Of a stretch of DNA of 64,000 bases, positions 26,872-31,113 are shown piece by piece. Origin of the DNA: Stenotrophomonas sp. HITSZ_GD (lineage in GTDB: Bacteria; Pseudomonadota; Gammaproteobacteria; Xanthomonadales; Xanthomonadaceae); contig NZ_JARQXB010000011.1 of NCBI RefSeq assembly GCF_029543105.1, positions 62,001-126,000 of the forward strand, written 5' to 3'. Position 1 is the first letter of the stretch. Every line of letters begins with the position of its first letter. The position numbers were made by a program, and so were the translations under genes. The notes under the pieces are model-generated. The model worked only from the letters and a program-made list of their open reading frames with translations, searched no databases and had not been told where the DNA came from.

Positions 26872-27846
26872 CATGGCTGGCGGCCTGGAAGGCCTCAGGC
26901 GTATTGGTACCATGGATCAGGAATAGATCGCCTGCCGTAGAACTGCTCTTGAAGGCCCCGCTCAGCGATCAAGAGGAGACTGCGATCAACAGCGCATTCA
27001 CGGCCCGAGCGAGCTGTGGCTTTGTTCTATCGGTGGTACTTAGTAAAGTTGCTCTTTGCGAGGGTTCTCCGTAGCCCTAATCGCAACTACATCCTGCGGT
27101 GCGTCTCATGCCTGGACCGGACTGACTATCGCGGCTTCGATGAGCAGTTGCGAACCAGCGTGGGGCGCGGAATCGTGCTGGCGATCCCCCATCACGGGCA
27201 CTACATTGCGGCAGTGATCTCGTTGGTCGAGCGCGCGAGGCTGATCCGGCCCGTCGTAATCATGTACGGTGATCCTGCTTTCCACCCAAGCAACCAGCTG
27301 TTCGTCGGTGTCTGCGGTGCGCTGTGGCCCGCACCCAGATACAACGTCGAGTTCGTCCACACCGGCAAGAGAGACCTGCGCAGGTGCTTGGACTCGCTTC
27401 GACGCGGTAGCGTGCTCATCACCCTTCCGGACGCCTATCTCGACAGGAGCGACACTCTTGAGTTTAGGTTCCTGGGGAGGCCCATCGACCTCATGTTGGG
27501 CACGGCCTCGCTTGCGCGCAGAAGCGGGGCTGTCGTGCAGCCCGTTGTAGCTGGGGTCTGCGAGCGCAGTGGACAGATGTGCTGTCGTTTCACCAATCCG
27601 ATTGAGCCGCCAGCCCAAAACGGGGGCGACTTCGACCCGCTTGTTTTCGACTATAGATCGACGATGCGCATGTTCTCCATGATCGAGACCGAAATGGGCA
27701 GGCAGGCAATCTATTGGCAGTACGTGCGCCAGCATTTTCTGCGGCCTGTCGCCAACGAGCCCGTTTCAGCAGCGGAGTTGGTCCGGGCGACGGACTCCCT
27801 GATGGCTCTGAATCGGCGCTCACTCGGAGCTCCCGTTCAAAACTAG
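26847..27846 (+). pseudogene. LpxL/HtrB-like acyltransferase, apparently split by a frameshift
   Basis: Two overlapping frames together spell an acyltransferase of the lipid A lauroyl-transferase type. The 5' frame (from GTG 26847) gives RRLTWLAAWKASGVLVPW and continues to TAINSAFTARAS near 27008, then runs to a stop at 27074 with no similarity. The 3' frame, readable from GTG 27016, continues with ALFYRWYLVKLLFARVL and contains the family's conserved parts: GIVLAIPHHGHYIAAVISL (active-site His region), SVLITLPDAYLD and FLGRPIDLMLGTASLARRSGAVVQPV. Joining them needs a +1 shift close to 27008-27016. It may be a true pseudogene, an assembly error or, less likely, a programmed shift. If restored it would acylate an unknown acceptor, conceivably the Cys-rich peptide encoded upstream. 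Confidence 0.65.
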
Positions 27847-28011
27847 CTGGAGGCCTCTTCGACTGCTCCGTGGGCCTTCTATGGATCCCGCGTCCGCGAT
27901 GCCAGCGATGGTTGCCAGGGCACTTTGGCTCTGTCTCTGGCAGGCGGTTTAGCACCAACAGTTCCTCAAGCGGCCGCGGCGGCAACGCCTTGACCAACAC
28001 TGCGCCTCTCT

Positions 28012-28152
28012 TGACCTGCCTCAGCCGTGCCGACAACGCCTGGGTAGCAAGCGACGGCGGGCTCATGGCGGAAACCATCGCTGGACAAGCCCACAAGCCG
28101 GCAAGCCTTGGGCTCGCTGGTCAAACTCAGCTCGCACATGCGTCGGATTGCC
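28012..28152 (-). mobile_element. Probable remnant of an IS3-family transposase (OrfB N terminus)
   Basis: On the minus strand one frame reads AIRRMCELSLTSEPKACRLVGLSSDGFRHEP, quoted here in parts: MCELSLTSEPKACRLVGLS then SDGFRHEP; after a frame change it continues ATQALSARLRQV. This resembles the start of IS3-type OrfB ('...RACRLVGLSRSxYxYxP...LxxRLxxL'). Nothing downstream resembles the rest of the transposase and no terminal repeats were found. It sits in a 616-base stretch (27847-28463) in which no intact gene is recognised. Confidence 0.4.
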
Positions 28153-28383
28153 TCGCGCTTGCATTGCGGGGCCAGCGCATTGCCCCGAAGCCGACTTCAG
28201 CGCCTCGATGTCCAGGTGCGCTTCCGCCGCCGCCGGACTGTTCTGGCCTATGACCGAACGATGTCTATGTCAGCAGGGATGGCAACGTGTGTTGTCAGAT
28301 GGCTATTCGCATGTTGGGCTGGCCGCATACCTTGGAAACTTGCGTCGCCGCTTATTCGCGGCCAATCGTAGAGGAGATCAAGC

Positions 28384-28467
28384 GATGGGCTGGGCGGCGC
28401 TGGCGTAGGTTTTTTTGTCGGTGATTCGATCGGAGACAGCTTTTTTCCGCCTCAATTCATCCAGTGA
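28384..28467 (+). pseudogene. Possible 3' remnant of a Gly-rich bacteriocin gene
   Basis: A 27-codon reading without a start (closed by TAG just upstream at 28369) encodes DGLGGAGVGFFVGDSIGD followed by a short aromatic/Pro tail. The GxxxG-like Gly/Ala/Phe pattern resembles the C-terminal part of class II double-glycine bacteriocins. Its TGA overlaps the GTG of the small membrane protein at 28464, repeating the peptide-then-membrane-protein order seen at 30301-30813. A GAGGAG ribosome-site-like run lies at 28371-28376 in front of an out-of-frame ATG. Weak evidence. Confidence 0.25.
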
Positions 28468-28745
28468 ACATTCAAATGCTTAGAAGGATCACCAGACGTA
28501 CACCGTGGCGGATGGCCTCCGCAGCCGCCGCATTGATGTTGATCGAGGTGTCAACGGTGAAGGGGCTTATCACCGGCACCTTTGAAGTCCGCAGCCTGAT
28601 CATTCCCTCACTCGGCTTCGGCGCCATGTTCTGGATAGCCATGAGCACCTTGTCCGACAACGGGCAGATCAACCAATGCCTGAGGCGGCACGGACTGCTC
28701 CCAAGGAAGGACAGCGTATCCGGCGGCCCGGATTCAAAGGGCTGA
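28464..28745 (+). CDS. Small two-helix membrane protein (possible immunity protein)
   Basis: 93 residues from GTG 28464 or 89 from ATG 28476 (MLRRITRRTPWRMAS). After a basic N terminus there are two hydrophobic helices: MASAAAALMLIEVSTV and IIPSLGFGAMFWIAMSTL, then a polar basic tail (NQCLRRHGLLPRKDS). Size, charge and layout resemble the other small membrane proteins of this island, and the start overlaps the stop of a bacteriocin-like remnant. No sequence family recognised. An immunity function is inferred from context only. Confidence 0.5.
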   Translation: MNIQMLRRITRRTPWRMASAAAALMLIEVSTVKGLITGTFEVRSLIIPSLGFGAMFWIAMSTLSDNGQINQCLRRHGLLPRKDSVSGGPDSKG

Positions 28746-28762
28746 CGACAACGACTCCGGCC

Positions 28763-29084
28763 AGTGGCCTCGCGTTGCTGGTGGCGCGTTGTATTACATG
28801 TGAGACCTCGGCCCGGGCCTTTTCGCCCACCCATCGGGTCACCGTGGTAGATGGCCGCGAGGCGATGACGCGGATCCAGTAAACGGCGGCTTCGACGCGG
28901 CCATGCCCAACGGCCTGCTCGGCATGGAAGTCTGCCACCGCGTCGCCGCGACGTCGCCACACGTCGGCCTGGTGCTCACCTCCGGTTTTCCGCGCGGCGC
29001 GCTCGGCGCGTTGCCACCGCAGGTGGACTTCCCGCCAAGCCCTAGCGGATCAGCGCGCTGCTGGCCGAGATCGACGAAGCCTAA
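28763..29084 (+). pseudogene. Decayed response-regulator receiver domain
   Basis: Three frames together spell a CheY-like receiver of the short stand-alone kind. LALLVA near 28764 and THRVTVVDGREAMTRIQ (to a TAA at 28880) are in one frame; NGGFDAAMPNGLLGMEVCHRV and VGLVLTSGFPRGALGALPP follow in another from 28882; the end reads KP, a TAG where Tyr is expected, then RISALLAEIDEA to TAA at 29082-29084 in a third. The phosphoacceptor should lie in the FDAAMPNG part (the usual 'D' before MP is replaced by A). At least two frameshifts and one stop make this clearly non-functional. From 29085 to 29329 nothing further is recognised. Confidence 0.7.
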
Positions 29085-29329
29085 GCGCGGGCGCGGGTGA
29101 TGCTGCCGGGTGGGTGAGTGCGACTCAACGTTTCGTATCAATCACCGCCTCCATCAACTTATTCCCGCCTGCGCGCGCCGCAACGGACGGCCTCTGCCGC
29201 CACCCCGTACCACCGCACCCAGCCCGATGATGTCGCTCGCCTGAGTGTTGTCATATCGATGCCAAAGACTGGCTGACCGCACCCGCAGCAGTCCGTTCTC
29301 CGCATCTCCCGGACGCAGTGGCGCCGCTG

Positions 29330-29497
29330 TCAGCCCAGTGAATCAAATAGCCCGCGGAACAGGGCGCTTAGATCAGCTGCCTGGCTCCATATAAACCAGA
29401 GGAACAGAATGACGCTGGCAAGTTTCGCGTCGCGCTTCCTGATCCGGAGGATGTAGTACGCACCCGCACTCGCATTTCCGCTCTCAGCATTTTTCAC
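29330..29497 (-). CDS. 55-residue membrane protein following two bacteriocin-like genes
   Basis: GTG 29497 with GAGG 8 bases upstream. The product begins VKNAESGNASAGAYYILRI, has one hydrophobic helix (LASVILFLWFIWSQAADLSAL) and ends FRGLFDSLG. A longer in-frame start exists upstream at 29572 but it would overlap the hairpin and the preceding peptide gene stop and lacks a ribosome site. It is 71 bases downstream of the double-glycine peptide at 29569-29727 on the same strand, so it is a good positional candidate for the immunity protein of that peptide pair. No homologue recognised. Confidence 0.55.
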   Translation of the reverse strand: MKNAESGNASAGAYYILRIRKRDAKLASVILFLWFIWSQAADLSALFRGLFDSLG

Positions 29498-29525
29498 CGA
29501 ACAATCCTCATTAGAGGGTGAGGGA

Positions 29526-29545
29526 TGCCAAGTTTCGACTTGGCA
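29526..29545 (-). promoter_or_regulatory. Intercistronic hairpin without U-tract
   Basis: TGCCAAGT and ACTTGGCA form a perfect 8-bp stem around a TTCG/CGAA tetraloop, extended by GGG/CCC after a one-base mismatch. It lies between the second double-glycine peptide gene and the small membrane protein gene; on the minus strand no U-run follows. Same placement as the hairpins at 26224-26247 and 30527-30552. Confidence 0.65.
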
Positions 29546-29568
29546 CCCCTTTGGTGAGGCCGATGACC

Positions 29569-29727
29569 TCAAACGATAACGTCGGTCGACGAGTCGCTTG
29601 AAACGGCATAGTCCTTCATCGCGCGCCAGAAGGTTCTGGCAGCCCCGCCAACCATCCTGCCCCAGTTGTAGGTCTGGCGGTCTCCGCCGGCAACTTGGAC
29701 GATCTCATTTTCGGTCAACTCTCTCAT
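29569..29727 (-). CDS. Double-glycine-leader peptide (class II bacteriocin-like) 2
   Basis: 52 residues from ATG 29727 with GGAG 8 bases upstream. Leader MRELTENEIVQVAGG: a 15-residue leader of the type cleaved after Gly-Gly by C39-peptidase ABC exporters, with Leu at -12, Glu at -8, Ile at -7 and Val at -4. The 37-residue core starts DRQTYNWGRMVGGAARTFW, has a GxxxGG-like helix and ends in a Ser/Asp/Val-rich tail. No Cys, so an unmodified class II type is likely. It follows the other double-glycine gene by 14 bases; together they could be a two-peptide bacteriocin. Target and activity unknown. Confidence 0.75.
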   Translation of the reverse strand: MRELTENEIVQVAGGDRQTYNWGRMVGGAARTFWRAMKDYAVSSDSSTDVIV

Positions 29728-29741
29728 GATGACTCTCCTAA

Positions 29742-29900
29742 TCAGGGCTCCATGTGCGAGGTTCCATTGAATCCATCCATTACGCCGCCAAAGAAATCCG
29801 AAATCTCTTGGCGTTCGTAGTAGACGAATGCCAGGACACCAAACAACGGCAGAACGCCGCCGGACACTTCGGCTATCTGATCCGATGTCAACTCATACAT
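29742..29900 (-). CDS. Double-glycine-leader peptide (class II bacteriocin-like) 1
   Basis: 52 residues from ATG 29900, preceded by CAGGAGCAGTTTGCT. Leader MYELTSDQIAEVSGG fits the double-glycine consensus (Leu -12, Gln -8, Ile -7, Val -4). The 37-residue core begins VLPLFGVLAFVYYERQ, so it is strongly hydrophobic at its N terminus, followed by DFFGGVMDGF and a polar end. The in-frame extension upstream (to 30014) has no family-like features and lies before the ribosome site, so it was rejected. First gene of the three-gene minus-strand unit 29900-29330. A transporter with a C39 peptidase would be needed for maturation and is not in the window. Confidence 0.75.
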   Translation of the reverse strand: MYELTSDQIAEVSGGVLPLFGVLAFVYYERQEISDFFGGVMDGFNGTSHMEP

Positions 29901-30300
29901 AGCAAACTGCTCCTGCAACAAAAATTGATGAGGACTCAATCTAGCGATCCCGCCACAAGTCTCATGCGAAGCCGCGCACGCCGATCCGCGAAAGCGTGCA
30001 TGCAGATGCTTCAATACTCTAGGTGAGTGATCAATGCGGAATCGACATCCGCTTTTACTCGAAGGCGAGATTTGCTGTTCCCCGCGCTTCCTTCGGGCTT
30101 TCCATTCGTATTGCAGCTAGCTGCCCACTTGAGACCTAGGACAGACACAAGCTGATACTCGTGACTTTGTCAGCAGTTCTGACAACTTCGCGCCGCCATG
30201 GATTGGTCGCATATCAAGTGGGCGCCCGTCGTTCGAATCTCTGCCTGCCCAACTTCGGGCGGCCAGCATGCATTCAACTCTCGAACCTGGAGTGAGCCAA
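29901..30300. other. Divergent region between two bacteriocin-like units
   Basis: 400 bases separating the minus-strand peptide pair from the plus-strand Gly-rich peptide. Promoters for both units should lie here. A short reading from ATG about 30040 has no recognisable features. The sequence at 30225-30260 contains GTTCGAATCTC, which recalls a tRNA T-loop, but no T-stem or acceptor pairing exists. Nothing else can be supported. Confidence 0.35.
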
Positions 30301-30519
30301 ATGCGTGAATTGACGTATGAAGTGATGTCCGTGAGCGGTGGAGACCGTGGCGATGCCGCCGTGGGTGGCGCCGCGGCCGGTGGAACTCTCGGCTGGGCAA
30401 TTGTCCGCGGCTCCGCATGGGGCGCTCGCCTGGGCATGGCGGGTGGCGCCGCCGGTGCCTTCGGTGGCGCCATCATCGGCGCCATGGTTGGGGTAGCCAT
30501 CTACAGAAACTACATGTAA
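30301..30519 (+). CDS. Gly-rich double-glycine-leader bacteriocin-like peptide
   Basis: 72 residues from ATG 30301 with GGAG 8 bases upstream (GGAGTGAGCCAA). Leader MRELTYEVMSVSGG shares the MRELT start with the peptide at 29569-29727 and ends in Gly-Gly after a Val at -4. The 58-residue core opens DRGDAAVGG and is packed with Gly/Ala and GxxxG repeats (GGAAAGG, GMAGGAAGAFGGAIIGAM), ending VAIYRNYM: the pattern of Blp/class IIb pore-forming bacteriocins. A start 11 codons earlier in frame has no ribosome site. It is followed by a hairpin and a small membrane protein gene, a probable immunity gene. Confidence 0.8.
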   Translation: MRELTYEVMSVSGGDRGDAAVGGAAAGGTLGWAIVRGSAWGARLGMAGGAAGAFGGAIIGAMVGVAIYRNYM

Positions 30520-30526
30520 CAGTCAT

Positions 30527-30552
30527 GCGGCGTGCCGTCCGCGGCACGCCGC
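30527..30552 (+). promoter_or_regulatory. Intercistronic hairpin without U-tract
   Basis: GCGGCGTGCC (30527-30536) and GGCACGCCGC (30543-30552) form a 10-bp stem with a six-base loop, 8 bases after the peptide stop. The ribosome site of the next gene (AGGAG) follows without a T-run. Likely adjusts peptide versus partner expression or protects the peptide message. Confidence 0.7.
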
Positions 30553-30570
30553 TTCCAGGAGTGCTCCCCG

Positions 30571-30813
30571 ATGTTCCTCCGACTCGCCTGCGTGCTCTAC
30601 GCCATCGGTCTGCTATCGATGCCCTTCTCGAAAGGCGGCCTGTTCGGTCCCACCATGCTGAGCTATTGCTCCGCGGCCTTTACCCTTGGGCTGCATAGCG
30701 CATTGAATGCGCCTCGTCTCGCGGAGGGAAGTCGCCTTATGCTTGTCTTGTTCCGGTCTCTTCCGTTAGTTCTTCCGCTAGCTGCCGTCGCGATCCACTG
30801 GATGGCCAGATAG
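30571..30813 (+). CDS. Small membrane protein, probable immunity partner of the Gly-rich peptide
   Basis: 80 residues from ATG 30571, with AGGAG 9 bases upstream. Three hydrophobic helices: FLRLACVLYAIGLLSM, MLSYCSAAFTLGLHSAL and LFRSLPLVLPLAAVAIHWM. Similar by eye to the product of 24738-25064 over the second and third helices. Being 51 bases behind a bacteriocin-like gene and in the same transcript, it is the best candidate immunity protein of the island. No named family recognised; small multi-helix proteins of this kind are typical immunity proteins for pore-forming peptides. Confidence 0.6.
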   Translation: MFLRLACVLYAIGLLSMPFSKGGLFGPTMLSYCSAAFTLGLHSALNAPRLAEGSRLMLVLFRSLPLVLPLAAVAIHWMAR

Positions 30814-30922
30814 ATGGGTGCGCTCGCGCTACGTGATAACCGGGCTGAGGCTTGCGCCACCAAGCCAGGCTCGTGCACTAGCCTTCCGGCCACCACACAC
30901 CGTCAGTAGCCGGCTAATGCGT

Positions 30923-30952
30923 GTAGTACCGCGCGGTGCTACCGCTTTTTTT
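30923..30952 (+). terminator. Hairpin terminator after the Gly-rich peptide unit
   Basis: GTAGTACCG and CGGTGCTAC (30923-30931 and 30934-30942) pair with one G-T wobble and are followed three bases later by seven T (30946-30952). About 110 bases after the membrane protein stop. No gene is recognised between 30814 and this site or from here to 31062. Confidence 0.65.
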
Positions 30953-31062
30953 GCCTCAGGCGGGGTTCACCGCTGGCGGCGTGCGGGCGCCGTCGAGGAT
31001 TGCCGCTTCCGGCTTATAGGCTCGGGCAGGCCACTTCGCTTTTCAAGCGCTTTACAAAATAA

Positions 31063-31091
31063 AAGAAGGGCGGCTTAAGCCGCCCTTCTTT
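31063..31091. terminator. Perfect palindromic bidirectional terminator after aceE
   Basis: A 28-base perfect palindrome centred on TTAA: AAGAAGGGCGGC (31063-31074) pairs with GCCGCCCTTCTT (31079-31090). T-rich sequence follows on both strands. It ends aceE (stop at 31114) on the minus strand and would block any read-through from the accessory island. Confidence 0.9.
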
Positions 31092-31113
31092 ACTTTGAGC
31101 ATCGGACCAGAGC

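Noticed and set aside
27590-28096. 168-codon minus-strand open frame overlapping the end of the acyltransferase gene
   Set aside because: No start signal, antisense to the conserved 3' part of the acyltransferase frame, and only its first part resembles anything (an IS3 fragment).
27714-28253. 179-codon plus-strand open frame after the acyltransferase
   Set aside because: Overlaps the acyltransferase end in another frame, Ser/Pro/Arg-rich with no motif and no ribosome site; probably non-coding remnant sequence.
30225-30260. tRNA-like GTTCGAATC fragment, possible attachment site
   Set aside because: Flanking bases do not form a T-stem and there is no acceptor or anticodon arm; no second copy is visible as a repeat partner.
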